Positions 44,274 through 53,605 of a stretch of DNA of 64,000 bases are shown piece by piece (positions within the stretch are counted from its first letter, which is position 1; every line of letters starts with the position of its first letter). The translations under genes and the position numbers were made by a program. Where the stretch lies: NCBI GenBank assembly GCA_016872155.1, contig VHBB01000002.1:144909-208908 (forward strand), read 5' to 3'. Below the pieces are notes generated by a model, which did not search any database, was not told the DNA's origin, and saw only the letters and a program-made list of their open reading frames with translations. This DNA is from Sphingomonadales bacterium (GTDB taxonomy: Bacteria > Bacteroidota > Bacteroidia > Chitinophagales > Chitinophagaceae).

Positions 44274-47200
44274 CTAATGGCTTTGCACCAGCATCCCGAT
44301 GCCCGGCGTGCTCTCTAAAAATTGTACCAGCTCTGGGTTTACCTCTATGCCGTAAGAGGTAGCTATTAAGTTGACCTTCATTTTTTTATGAACATCATTT
44401 AGGATTAATTTAAATGCTGTTTTGCCGGGGTTTCGTTTTAGGTTCTTTTCAAAAAATTGAATCAGATCGGCATTGATGTCTTTGGGTTGTACCTCGATGG
44501 TTAGCGATCTTGTCAGATTGGCCAGCATGGTCTCGGCCAGGGTGACCCCATTGATCTTGAACTCGAATTCGTTTCGGTTATAGCGTTGCTTTAGAAAACC
44601 CACGATCAACACGCTGCTGCCCGGCTGCAAGATCGGAGATAGCCGAAGGTAATCGTCGCTAAAGAGTGGAAACTCCAATTTACCCGTATAATCTTCGATC
44701 ACAAAACTTCCGTACTTGTTTCCGCTCTTGGCAATACGGTGCTGGGCATCGGTGACAAGACCTACCAAGCGAAATTGGACCCCGGGGTTGGCTTGCTGAG
44801 AGATGGTGTCTCTGAATTCATTAAAGTCACTGATGGCCGTAATGCCATAGTGCTTGATCTCGAAACGATAGTTATCGAGGGGATGACCACTTAAATAAAT
44901 ACCGGTCACCTCTTTTTCATGATCGAGTTGTACTACCAACGGCCAAGGGGGTACATCGCTAATTCGGGGAGGCGGGATCTCCATAGTAATGGGCAGGTCT
45001 CCAAACAGCGTGTTGGCAGAGGCGGCCTGTTGTTGTCCCATTACCTGCCCGTATTTCATGATCTTTTCTAGTCCGCTAACTTGTTCTCCGTCGGGAATGG
45101 TAAAGTATTGCGCGCGATGCAGATCGGGAAAACAATCAAAGGCTCCGGCGTAGGCCAGGCTTTCTAATGTTTTTTTATTGACGGTGCGCTGATTGACCCG
45201 TTTAATAAAATCAAATACATTTTTAAAGGGACCGGCTTTCTTTCGCTCTTCGATCATGCTCTCTACCGCGGCTTCGCCAACGCCTTTGAGTCCACCGAGT
45301 CCAAACCGAATCTCTCCTTTGGCATTCACCGCAAATCCTTTTAATGATTCGTTGCAGTCGGGGCCGAGCACCTTTATGCCCATTCGTTTACACTCCTCCA
45401 TAAAGAAGGTGATCTTTTCAATACTGCCGGCATTGTTAAGCACGGCAGACATATAGGCGGCCGGGTAGTGTGCCTTTAGGTATGCGGTTTGATAGGCCAC
45501 ATAGGCATAGCAGGTGGAATGCGATTTATTAAAGGCATATTGGGCAAAGGCCTCCCAATCGGTCCAGATCTTTTCAAGTCGTTCTGCGGGGAGTAGTAGT
45601 TGGGTGGCGCCTTCAATAAATTGTTTTTTCATTTTATCGAGGGTCTCCCGGTTCTTCTTTCCCATTGCTTTTCGAAGCACGTCGGCATCTCCTTTGCTAA
45701 AGCCCGCCAGCTTTTGGGCTAGCAACATTACTTGTTCTTGGTATACGGTAATTCCATAGGTCTCTTCGAGGTATTCTTGCATCTCGGGCAGGTCATAACT
45801 AATGGCCTCACGACCATGCTTACGATCGATATAATTGGGAATATAGGCCATGGGACCCGGACGATAGAGTGCATTCATGGCAATCAGATCTCCAAACTTA
45901 TCGGGCTTTAGTTCGCGCAAATACTTTTGCATGCCCGGACTTTCGAACTGAAAGGTGCCAATGGTAGAGCCGTGTTGATAGAGCTCGAAGGTCTTGGTAT
46001 CGTCGAGGGGAATCTTGTCGATGTCTATTTCTACTTCGTGCAGTTGTTTGGTCAGCGCCAGCGCATGTTTGATGATCGACAGGGTCTTAAGCCCCAAGAA
46101 GTCCATCTTGATAATACCGGCACTTTCAATGTCGTTTCCCTCTATCTGTGTTACCCAAAGAGGGGAGTCCTTGGCCGTAGCAACCGGTATTAGATCGGTC
46201 AGATCTTTAGGAGCAATAATGATACCCGCTGCGTGTATACCGGTGCTGCGAACCGATCCTTCGAGCCTTTCGGCTTCGTGCAACACTTTTGAGGCGGGCG
46301 TTTGTAATTGTTTGTAGATCTCTCTGAGCTTCTTTACGCTTTCCAGGTCATCGTTGCCCAGTCCGTCTTTTTCTTCGAGCGATTTTTCTCCATCTTTGGT
46401 CTTGAGTGGAGCATGCAACACTCTACGCAGTTCAATCCCGGGTCTGTCGGGTACCAGTTTGGCCAGTGCATTCGATTCGGTAAGAGGAAGGTCCATAACA
46501 CGGGCCACATCTTTAATACTCATCTTGGCTGCCATGGTACCATAGGTGATAATCTGGGCCACCTGGTTCTTTCCGTACTTTTCTACCACATAGTCGATCA
46601 CTTTTTGTCTTCCTTCGTCGTCGAAGTCGGTATCGATATCGGGCATCGACTTACGATCGGGATTTAAAAATCGCTCGAACAGTAAATTGTATTTAATGGG
46701 GTCAATGTTGGTAATGCCGATGCAATAGGCTACTACAGAACCGGCGGCCGATCCGCGGCCGGGGCCGATAAAGACGCCTTTGTCGCGCCCCGCCCTTATA
46801 AAATCACTTACAATTAAAAAGTAACCGGCAAATCCCATCATTTTGATGGTAAAGAGTTCGAACTCTATTCGTTCTTTGATCTCGTCGGTAAGGGTCTGGT
46901 ATCTTTTCTCGGCTCCTTCGAAGGTTAAATGCCTTAAATACTCCCACTGGTTTTGCGACTCGGCCGAAACCTTGTATTTGCCAATGGTCTCTTCTTTGGT
47001 ATGTACCTGAAATTGTTTGGCAACCGGAAAATTAGGCAACAGAATGTCGCGGGTCAGGTTGACGGGCTCTACCTTATCGACGATCTCTTGGGTATTATCG
47101 ATGGCCTCGGGCAGATCGGCAAAGGTTTGTTGCATCTGCGCTGCGGTCTTAAAAAAGAACTGATCGTTCGGAAAAGCAAAGCGTTTATTACGCACGTTCA

Positions 47201-47948
47201 CATCATCGTCCGTGAGTTCGCGCAGGGCCGGTGTCGATTGCTTTTCACCGGTATTGATGCAAAGTAAAATATCGTGTGCGTTAAAGTCATCTTGTTCTAC
47301 ATAGTGACTGTCGTTGCTGGCGATGATCTTGACTCCGTATTGGCGGGCCCATTTAATGAGTAATTCATTGACCTTATCTTGCTCGGGTAAGCCATGTCGT
47401 TGTAACTCTACATAAAAATTTTGCTGAAAGATATTCAGCCACCAGCGAAATTCATTTTCGGCCTCTTCCTCTCCTTTTTTTAGGATGGCCTGGGGCACGG
47501 AGGCGCCCAGGCAACAGGTGGTGGCAATGAGTCCCTCGGCATACTTTACGATCAATTCTTTATCGATACGAGGGTACTTGCTGTACATGCCCTCTACATA
47601 GCCCAGCGAGGTTAGCTTGACCAGGTTATGATAGCCCTTTTCGTTTTTGGCCAGTAAGATCTGATGAAAGCGTTTGTCTCGTTGATCTTTGGTAAATGTT
47701 TTTTGATGTCGATTCTCGGTCAGGTAAAATTCACAGCCCACAATGGGTTTTACTTTTAAATTTCCTTTCTCGTCTTTATGACGATAGGCCTCGGCCACAA
47801 ACTCAAACACCCCGAACATATTTCCATGATCACTAATGGCGAGTCCGGGCATTCCATCTTTTATGGCTTTTGTAAACAGGGCCGGTATAGAGGCCGCTCC
47901 ATCTAACAGCGAAAACTGGGTATGAACATGCAGGTGAGAGAACTTCAT
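44274..47948 (-). CDS. dnaE: DNA polymerase III subunit alpha
   Basis: Replicative polymerase of 1224 residues. The N-terminal PHP domain opens with FSHLHVHTQFSLLDGA. The polymerase palm carries the catalytic aspartates in PDIDTDFDD and the GPGRGSAAGS motif. Further on come the helix-hairpin-helix region (LGGLKGVGEAAVESM) and an OB-fold domain (GLVTDAQHRIAKSG). Length is normal for Bacteroidota DnaE. The ATG at 47948 overlaps only the non-coding upstream of the divergent C40 peptidase gene. Confidence 0.97.
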   Translation of the reverse strand: MKFSHLHVHTQFSLLDGAASIPALFTKAIKDGMPGLAISDHGNMFGVFEFVAEAYRHKDEKGNLKVKPIVGCEFYLTENRHQKTFTKDQRDKRFHQILLAKNEKGYHNLVKLTSLGYVEGMYSKYPRIDKELIVKYAEGLIATTCCLGASVPQAILKKGEEEAENEFRWWLNIFQQNFYVELQRHGLPEQDKVNELLIKWARQYGVKIIASNDSHYVEQDDFNAHDILLCINTGEKQSTPALRELTDDDVNVRNKRFAFPNDQFFFKTAAQMQQTFADLPEAIDNTQEIVDKVEPVNLTRDILLPNFPVAKQFQVHTKEETIGKYKVSAESQNQWEYLRHLTFEGAEKRYQTLTDEIKERIEFELFTIKMMGFAGYFLIVSDFIRAGRDKGVFIGPGRGSAAGSVVAYCIGITNIDPIKYNLLFERFLNPDRKSMPDIDTDFDDEGRQKVIDYVVEKYGKNQVAQIITYGTMAAKMSIKDVARVMDLPLTESNALAKLVPDRPGIELRRVLHAPLKTKDGEKSLEEKDGLGNDDLESVKKLREIYKQLQTPASKVLHEAERLEGSVRSTGIHAAGIIIAPKDLTDLIPVATAKDSPLWVTQIEGNDIESAGIIKMDFLGLKTLSIIKHALALTKQLHEVEIDIDKIPLDDTKTFELYQHGSTIGTFQFESPGMQKYLRELKPDKFGDLIAMNALYRPGPMAYIPNYIDRKHGREAISYDLPEMQEYLEETYGITVYQEQVMLLAQKLAGFSKGDADVLRKAMGKKNRETLDKMKKQFIEGATQLLLPAERLEKIWTDWEAFAQYAFNKSHSTCYAYVAYQTAYLKAHYPAAYMSAVLNNAGSIEKITFFMEECKRMGIKVLGPDCNESLKGFAVNAKGEIRFGLGGLKGVGEAAVESMIEERKKAGPFKNVFDFIKRVNQRTVNKKTLESLAYAGAFDCFPDLHRAQYFTIPDGEQVSGLEKIMKYGQVMGQQQAASANTLFGDLPITMEIPPPRISDVPPWPLVVQLDHEKEVTGIYLSGHPLDNYRFEIKHYGITAISDFNEFRDTISQQANPGVQFRLVGLVTDAQHRIAKSGNKYGSFVIEDYTGKLEFPLFSDDYLRLSPILQPGSSVLIVGFLKQRYNRNEFEFKINGVTLAETMLANLTRSLTIEVQPKDINADLIQFFEKNLKRNPGKTAFKLILNDVHKKMKVNLIATSYGIEVNPELVQFLESTPGIGMLVQSH

Positions 47949-47974
47949 AGCGGGTCAATAATAGTCAAATTATC

Positions 47975-47982
47975 TACCTTCG
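47975..47982 (+). promoter_or_regulatory. -7 promoter element of the NlpC/P60 lipoprotein gene (TACCTTCG)
   Basis: TACCTTCG ends 20 nt before the TTG at 48003 and excludes the in-frame ATG at 47922, which lies upstream of it. Confidence 0.45.
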
Positions 47983-48002
47983 CAAAATTCCATTTTATCT
48001 CG

Positions 48003-48737
48003 TTGCGACCCTTTTTTCTTGCATATAAATTTTGGGGCCTGGTGGCCTGTTGGCTACTGACCGGTTGTTCGGTAGTAACATCGATTACGTCAACTAAACC
48101 TGCTGTCGAAAAACAGGTTCTGCGCACTGGCTCCCCTTCTTTTTTACCGGCCATGGCCGTAGACAAACCGGCTTCTGTAGCGCCAGTCACTAGCAAGCCG
48201 ACGCGCCCGGGTTCTGCAACTCCTGCTATGCCTGCTGTACGTCAAACCGCACCGGTAAATTTCGCTCCGGTGCAGTATAGCGCTGCGCAGATCGAGGCCG
48301 CTACAGCCATGCAACTTAAGTATGCCGTGCTACTAGATACCAAGGTAGAGCAACTGCCCTCGTTGAGCCTGTTGGAGCAGATCGATCCGTGGATGGGAGT
48401 GCCGTACCGCTCTGGCGGAAGCAGCCGCTCGGGTATTGATTGCTCCGCCTTTACCATGCAGGTCTTTGAGCAGTGCTGCGGTTTTAAACTACCGCGTACC
48501 TCCCGGCAACAGCATGCCTTTTGCGAGCCCACGAGATCTGATGCTTTAATTACGGGCGATCTGCTCTTTTATGCTACGCGCGGAAAAGGGGTATCGCATG
48601 TAGGAATTTATTTAGGCAACGGAAAATTTGCACATGCCTCTGTAAGTAACGGCGTAACGGTAAGTGATATTGCCGACCCTTATTATCAAAAAAGATTTAT
48701 ATCGGCAGGTCGTATTCCTGCTGGCGTTTCTAGGTAA
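48003..48737 (+). CDS. NlpC/P60 (C40) cell-wall peptidase lipoprotein
   Basis: Likely murein endopeptidase. The TTG at 48003 is chosen because it opens a clean lipoprotein signal peptide (RPFFLAYKFWGLVACWLLTGC, lipobox LTGC) just after a promoter element; the long upstream frame overlaps dnaE. A Pro/Thr/Ala-rich linker follows. The C-terminal NlpC/P60 domain has the catalytic Cys in GIDCSAF, His in SHVGIYLG and a third polar site in FAHAS. 244 residues. The start codon remains uncertain. Confidence 0.88.
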   Translation: MRPFFLAYKFWGLVACWLLTGCSVVTSITSTKPAVEKQVLRTGSPSFLPAMAVDKPASVAPVTSKPTRPGSATPAMPAVRQTAPVNFAPVQYSAAQIEAATAMQLKYAVLLDTKVEQLPSLSLLEQIDPWMGVPYRSGGSSRSGIDCSAFTMQVFEQCCGFKLPRTSRQQHAFCEPTRSDALITGDLLFYATRGKGVSHVGIYLGNGKFAHASVSNGVTVSDIADPYYQKRFISAGRIPAGVSR

Positions 48738-48740
48738 TGA

Positions 48741-50237
48741 TCAGAGAAGTCTTTTTCTAAACGCCTCCCATACTAGCGCCAGATCTGGTGTTAATTGCAG
48801 GCGATAGGCCCCTGCCAAGTAGAGGGTAATAAAGAAAAGACTGCGCAATGCCATAGCGAACCATCCTTCCATATCCTTGAATAAATAAAAACAAATGGCC
48901 CAACTGCCCGCGGCCAGTAACACGGTGTAAAGGGTCTTTACAGAGAAAGGTTGCAAGTCATACAGTTTCCATAGAAATAAAATACGCAAAAGGTTGTAGC
49001 ATCCAATAGAAATTAACTGAGCTAATGCGGTACCTATAATTCCGATTTCTTTGGTAAGCCAGTAACTGAGTGGGAGTATTATAATTAGTAACATTATACC
49101 GCTAATGAACTCAAAGCGCCATTTAGGAGAGGTGACAATAATCTGGGAGTTGACTCCGGTGCCCATATCGATCAGTCTCGTGACTCCTAATATCACTGCC
49201 AGGTCGAAGGCTAGCAGGTAGGTAGATTTTAATTGAAAGGTCAACACTGCATCTGTATAATTTATGGCCAACAGGGCTAATAAGGCGGCCCCGACGATCA
49301 ATTGATTGATCGATGAGCGTTGATAGATCTGTGCTATGGTAGGGATATCTTTTTGTTTCCAGGCTGTAGAGAGGGGGGCAATGGAGGCGGCTGCTATACC
49401 GCGTTGAGGAACTTGAATTATGGAAGCCATGTTCTGCGCCAATGAGTAAAGTGCCACCTTGGTCATCGCATTGTTTAAAACAGAGGCTATTAGTATAGTA
49501 TCAAAGATTTGGCTTAACGTAAAAACTAGTGTTCCGACATAGGTAAATGAAGTATAGCGAATAGCTGAACGTTTGAGTCTTCTACTCACCGTACTAAATG
49601 GCATACTGAGTGGGGCTTGCTTTCTATATACTAGTATAAGCAGCAGTGCCACGGCGATAAAGGGGTAACTAAATGCAAAAAGTTTAATAAAAAGATCGTA
49701 GCTATCGATGACCCCCCAGGCGAAACCTCCTATTAGCATCAGCACAAACAAGCGCCAACCCGCCTCTTTTAAAAAATGGCTGGTAGCCGCTCGCTGTTGT
49801 TGCCAATTCCAAGCCTCAAAAATGTTATACATTAATAAGCCTGATCCAAGTAGGAAGGTCCAATGATAATAATCGACCAGCTGCGGCGCATTGGTGGCAT
49901 ATTTCTTGATGACTAATGGCTCTACGTAAAGACCCAGCGAAATAGCCGCAATACAACCGAAGAGGCCTAATAGTATTGATAGGCTCAACTGGTCATTCTT
50001 TCTAAATTGAATATGATCGCTGTAATAAGGATAGAACTTGTAGATAAAAAACGGTGCTCCCAAGTTTGCGCCTGCGGCCAGCAAATTAGCGATTGCAATA
50101 AAAGTATTATAAAGCCCGAACTCAGCTTCGGTAAAAAGCCCTTGCTTGGTAAATAAGTAGGTATTGAAAAGCCCCACCGCAAAGCCGGCATAGATTACCA
50201 GGGTAGAAAGAATGCTTTGCTTTCTGATCACACTCAT
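48741..50237 (-). CDS. Polysaccharide flippase-like protein (MOP superfamily, Wzx type)
   Basis: 498 residues with ~14 hydrophobic segments, starting SILSTLVIYAGFAVGLFNTYLF and containing the loop GLFTEAEFGLYNTF, features of Wzx/RfbX-type lipid-linked sugar flippases. The transported substrate is not predictable. It is apart from the glycosyltransferase cluster but probably serves envelope glycans. A near-consensus TATCTTTA (50249-50242) is 4 nt before the ATG. Confidence 0.88.
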   Translation of the reverse strand: MSVIRKQSILSTLVIYAGFAVGLFNTYLFTKQGLFTEAEFGLYNTFIAIANLLAAGANLGAPFFIYKFYPYYSDHIQFRKNDQLSLSILLGLFGCIAAISLGLYVEPLVIKKYATNAPQLVDYYHWTFLLGSGLLMYNIFEAWNWQQQRAATSHFLKEAGWRLFVLMLIGGFAWGVIDSYDLFIKLFAFSYPFIAVALLLILVYRKQAPLSMPFSTVSRRLKRSAIRYTSFTYVGTLVFTLSQIFDTILIASVLNNAMTKVALYSLAQNMASIIQVPQRGIAAASIAPLSTAWKQKDIPTIAQIYQRSSINQLIVGAALLALLAINYTDAVLTFQLKSTYLLAFDLAVILGVTRLIDMGTGVNSQIIVTSPKWRFEFISGIMLLIIILPLSYWLTKEIGIIGTALAQLISIGCYNLLRILFLWKLYDLQPFSVKTLYTVLLAAGSWAICFYLFKDMEGWFAMALRSLFFITLYLAGAYRLQLTPDLALVWEAFRKRLL

Positions 50238-50261
50238 TGTATAAAGATACTATCTATTGGC

Positions 50262-51932
50262 TCAATCGATCCGGCGCAGGGTCCAGTAGTAGTTGCCATC
50301 CAACGAGAGGGGATCGCTGCTTTCGTCCATCGATGTTTCGGTCCATTGGGTAGAAAGGGTTAGCTGCCGTTGCCCCCAGCGCACTGGCATTTTAAAGTTA
50401 TCGATGCAGTTGCGAAACCTGAACCTGATCTTTCCCTGGTCTAGTTGATATTCCAATACCGGAATGCCGGTGTTGCGCAGGTATTGATCAAAGATTAACG
50501 AAAGATCCAGCTGGGCCTTTTTCGCAATGTATTGCTCCACTTGCCTGGAGTCTACGGTGCTATGGCGAAAATCGGTATTCAGGCCTGTTAAAATGGTACG
50601 GAAAAGCGAATCGTTTCCGATCATCTCTCTAATGTGATGCAGCAGGCCCGCTCCTTTGTTATACATATCTCCGCTTCCTTCTTGGTTAACGCCATAGTCG
50701 CCAATAAGGGGCTTGTCGTTGCGAATGTTTTTTCGCACCCCGCGGCAGTATTCGTTGGCGGCTTTTTTTCCGTAGTGATAATCAATAAAGAGGACCTCTG
50801 AATACATGGTGAAGCCCTCGTGTACCCACATATCGGCAATATCATTGGTGGTGATATTGTTGGCAAACCATTCGTGACCGCTCTCGTGAATAATAATATA
50901 GTCCCAATCTTTGCCCCAGCCACTGCCCGACAGGTCGCGTCCGCGGTAACCGGTCTTAAAGCCATTTCCGTAGGCAATAGCGCTTTGATGCTCCATGCCC
51001 AGGTGCGAAGACTCTACCAGTTTGTAGCCGTCTTCGTAAAAAGGGTAGGGGCCAAACCAATACTCAAAGGCCTTGAGCATCCGCGGTACGTCCTTGTTAA
51101 AGGAGAGTTTAGCTTTCTCTAAATTATAATCCAACACCCAGTAGTCCAGGTCTAGCTCTTTTGTGGTGATGCCTTTGTATTGATCTTTCCAGTGCAAATA
51201 TTTTCCGATGTAGGGTACCAGATTGTAATTGTTGATAGGGTTGGTTACCTGCCAAGAAAAACTGTGCCATCCGTTTTGATCGGCCGTCTCATTGATAAGT
51301 CGGCCATTGGCCACCGCAGTAAGTGTATCGGGTACGATTACCGTTACTAATGCCCCGCGATCGGGCTCGTCACTCTGGTGATCTTTGCATGGATACCAAA
51401 CACTGGCGCCCAAGCCCTGGCATGCAACGGTCATCCAGGGTCTGCCCTCTTTATCTTTTGTAAAGATCCAGCCTCCGTCCCAGGGTGGATTCTTGGCCAT
51501 GCGGGGCGCACCGCTATAATAGATCGTAATCGCTTGCTCCGTTTTTTTCTTCGTGACCGAACGTTGGTTGAGCCAGACCAGCCAACTATCCTTTCCTCTT
51601 TTTTTGTACTCCACGATATGACGTCCTTCAAATAAGATACTATCGATCTTTAATGGGGATTGCAGATCGATCTGCAAAACGGGCTTTGCCTTGGCGTTGG
51701 TGCTTATAAAGCCAATGGTATTGCTGCCGCTGATGGTCTTGGTCTCGTAATCGGGCTTGACCGAAATGGAATAGTGTTGCACATTCCACCAGTTGCGTTC
51801 GTTATTCAGCGATCCGCGCAGCGTATCATCTATCGTATAGACGGGTTTACGTTGCAGGGGCTGTGCAATTAAAGAGGGGCTGGCAAAAAATAGAACACCG
51901 GCCAGCAGCATGGCTACAAAATGGCATCTCAT
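50262..51932 (-). CDS. Secreted M1-family metallopeptidase
   Basis: Aminopeptidase-like zinc peptidase of 556 residues with a signal peptide (MRCHFVAMLLAGVLFFASPSLIAQ). The zinc site is complete: HESGHEWFAN (HExxH), with the third ligand Glu in WVHEGFTMYSE. The exopeptidase-type motif appears as GMEHQSAIAYG rather than the classical GxMEN, which is common in Bacteroidota homologues. The C-terminal M1 extension is short. The TATATTCG element (51945-51938) is 5 nt before the ATG. Confidence 0.92.
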   Translation of the reverse strand: MRCHFVAMLLAGVLFFASPSLIAQPLQRKPVYTIDDTLRGSLNNERNWWNVQHYSISVKPDYETKTISGSNTIGFISTNAKAKPVLQIDLQSPLKIDSILFEGRHIVEYKKRGKDSWLVWLNQRSVTKKKTEQAITIYYSGAPRMAKNPPWDGGWIFTKDKEGRPWMTVACQGLGASVWYPCKDHQSDEPDRGALVTVIVPDTLTAVANGRLINETADQNGWHSFSWQVTNPINNYNLVPYIGKYLHWKDQYKGITTKELDLDYWVLDYNLEKAKLSFNKDVPRMLKAFEYWFGPYPFYEDGYKLVESSHLGMEHQSAIAYGNGFKTGYRGRDLSGSGWGKDWDYIIIHESGHEWFANNITTNDIADMWVHEGFTMYSEVLFIDYHYGKKAANEYCRGVRKNIRNDKPLIGDYGVNQEGSGDMYNKGAGLLHHIREMIGNDSLFRTILTGLNTDFRHSTVDSRQVEQYIAKKAQLDLSLIFDQYLRNTGIPVLEYQLDQGKIRFRFRNCIDNFKMPVRWGQRQLTLSTQWTETSMDESSDPLSLDGNYYWTLRRID

Positions 51933-51937
51933 GACAG

Positions 51938-51945
51938 CGAATATA
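51938..51945 (-). promoter_or_regulatory. -7 promoter element of the M1 peptidase gene (TATATTCG)
   Basis: The minus strand reads TATATTCG, 5 nt from the ATG at 51932. Confidence 0.4.
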
Positions 51946-51994
51946 CTTCGCCTTGGGCAGATTGTGCTGCGCCAGTTCTTCTTTGCACAGTAAA

Positions 51995-52672
51995 CTAATT
52001 CTTCTTAAGCCGCCCAGCAAATACCTTTCTGAACTTGTCGAGTTTGGGTTGAATTACGAATTGGCAGTAAGGATTGCTGTTCCCGTTCAACTCCATATAC
52101 TGCTGGTGATAGTCTTCGGCCGGATAAAAAATGGTAAAGGGGCTGATCTCTGTAACGATCGGATCGCTCCAGGCACCGGAGCGGTCCAAGGCTATCTTGT
52201 AAGACTCAGCCTTTTGACGCTGCTCCTCACTATGGTAGAAAACGCCGCTTCGATACTGTGTTCCCACATCATTTCCCTGGCGGTTGAGTGTAGTGGGGTC
52301 ATGGGTTTTCCAAAATACTTCTAGGAGCTCATCAAAGCTAATTCGGGTGGGATCGTATGTTATTTGAATACATTCGGCATGTCCCGTAGATCCTGAGCAG
52401 ACCTCTTTGTAAGTTGGGTTCTTGGTAGCCCCGCCCGTGTAGCCCGAAACTGCGCTGACAACGCCATCAAGCTCTTCGAAGATCGCTTCGGTGCACCAGA
52501 AACATCCGTTGGCAAAGGTGGCGGTATCGGTTTTGATAGAAGGGGTAGCGGTTTGCATGGTGGGTTTATTTTTTTTGGCAGACATAGGTTGGCTGCAGGA
52601 GGGTAATGCGTTAAGTAGGCCGAAAAAGGGTAGAAAGCAGATTCCAAGGGTCCAGTTATTACGTTTTGTCAT
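51995..52672 (-). CDS. msrA: Peptide-methionine (S)-S-oxide reductase MsrA, exported
   Basis: Repairs oxidised methionine. The catalytic GCFWC motif is in FANGCFWCTEAIFEELDGV, followed by GYTGG and the substrate-site GHAEC. From the ATG at 52672 the 225 residues begin with a hydrophobic signal (TLGICFLPFFGLLNALPSC) with a lipobox-like ALPSC, so this copy is probably lipid-anchored in the envelope. No fused MsrB domain is present. Confidence 0.92.
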   Translation of the reverse strand: MTKRNNWTLGICFLPFFGLLNALPSCSQPMSAKKNKPTMQTATPSIKTDTATFANGCFWCTEAIFEELDGVVSAVSGYTGGATKNPTYKEVCSGSTGHAECIQITYDPTRISFDELLEVFWKTHDPTTLNRQGNDVGTQYRSGVFYHSEEQRQKAESYKIALDRSGAWSDPIVTEISPFTIFYPAEDYHQQYMELNGNSNPYCQFVIQPKLDKFRKVFAGRLKKN

Positions 52673-52770
52673 ACTACTCAATAACAAAAGTTTGATTAGT
52701 TGGTTTAAGATCGGCTTTTCGTTTTTTTAACTAAAAATATTTTACTTTAATTTGTAACAAATTAATCCTC

Positions 52771-53271
52771 ATGAGAAAGCTTTTTTTTCTTCTAGTTTTT
52801 TCGCTTTTCAGTCAATTTGCTATGACCTCCAATGCCCAAAATGTTTTCATTGAAGATGTGCGTACCGATCATGCCACCGTAGTGCCCAAAAAAATGGAGT
52901 TTAAGCCAACGCAGCAATTAAGTGACAATGTTGAAATAATTGAATTGATTTCGTTAGGCACCCCAACAATAAAAATTTCTAATATGGCCGATGGCACTAA
53001 GCGCAGCTATGACCATGCCCTCCGTATTAGTTATCCTCTGGTTTTGGCCAGTGGAAAAACGGGTTATCAGCTTTGTTTTTATAACACGCCTGAGATTATG
53101 CCCTATACTGTCGAGACAAAAGCGGGAATTACATCTATTTATTTTCCAGTGTCTATTCATGACGTTATTAAGAATCGTATTGATCAAACATTGGCTGCCA
53201 AAAAGAAGATTGCTATTAAGCTAACCCAACTTATTGATGGATATAGAGAGGCTATCTTAGGTGGAAATTAG
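52771..53271 (+). CDS. Secreted protein of unknown function
   Basis: 166 residues with a signal peptide (MRKLFFLLVFSLFSQFAMT, cleavage near SNA-Q). The mature part alternates strands (VEIIELISLGTPTIKIS, HALRISYPLVLASGKTGYQL) and ends in a Lys-rich helix. No family recognised. The codon use and signal peptide support a real gene. It is followed by a palindrome-rich block. Confidence 0.7.
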   Translation: MRKLFFLLVFSLFSQFAMTSNAQNVFIEDVRTDHATVVPKKMEFKPTQQLSDNVEIIELISLGTPTIKISNMADGTKRSYDHALRISYPLVLASGKTGYQLCFYNTPEIMPYTVETKAGITSIYFPVSIHDVIKNRIDQTLAAKKKIAIKLTQLIDGYREAILGGN

Positions 53272-53287
53272 GGGAAGGCCGTCCTAT

Positions 53288-53457
53288 TTAACCTTTCAAA
53301 GGGGGGGGGTGTCCTCGCTTCGCTCGGACATCGGGGTGGGGTCCGTATAAAAGATTTGATGTGGGGCTTCGCCCCTTTTCATTTTTCATTATGCTCGCTT
53401 TGGAATGCAAGCATTCCACGCTCACCTAATGAAAAATGCCCCCAGCGGGGGCATCAA
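53288..53457. repeat. Nested inverted-repeat block between a secreted-protein gene and tRNA-Ser
   Basis: Contains a 9-G run (53301-53309); CTCGCTTCGCTC, shared with the block at 19431-19598; the hairpin GGGGCTTCGCCCC; and a 12-bp inverted repeat CATTTTTCATTA (53380-53391) / TAATGAAAAATG (53427-53438). The latter encloses the palindrome GGAATGCAAGCATTCC (53402-53417). No open frame explains it. It looks like a structured repeat element. Confidence 0.7.
53430..53457 (-). terminator. Intrinsic terminator of tRNA-Ser
   Basis: On the minus strand TGCCCCC / GGGGGCA with a 3-nt loop (53437-53453) is followed by TTTTTC. It lies directly behind the tRNA. Confidence 0.8.
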
Positions 53458-53467
53458 TTCTTTTATG

Positions 53468-53552
53468 CGGAGAGAGAGGGATTCGAACCCCCGGACCTGT
53501 TACAGTCAACGGTTTTCAAGACCGCCGCAATCGACCGCTCTGCCATCTCTCC
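53468..53552 (-). tRNA. tRNA-Ser (anticodon TGA)
   Basis: The minus strand begins GGAGAGA and ends TCTCTCC with discriminator G, as in serine tRNAs. The anticodon arm GCGGT / CTTGAAA / ACCGT gives TGA. A long variable arm makes it 85 nt. CCA is not encoded. Confidence 0.95.
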
Positions 53553-53556
53553 GGCG

Positions 53557-53564
53557 CAAAGGTA
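53557..53564 (-). promoter_or_regulatory. -7 promoter element of tRNA-Ser (TACCTTTG, with TTTG at -33)
   Basis: TTTG-N20-TACCTTTG on the minus strand, the best full match to the Bacteroidota promoter in the window. Only 4 nt separate it from the tRNA 5' end. Confidence 0.6.
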
Positions 53565-53605
53565 AGCCTATGATCTTTTCAGCCCAAATCCCGCGCAACA
53601 AAAGC

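Noticed and set aside
53301..53309. Nine-G run as a phase-variation tract
   Set aside because: It lies in a non-coding, palindrome-rich block and not in a gene or an evident promoter.
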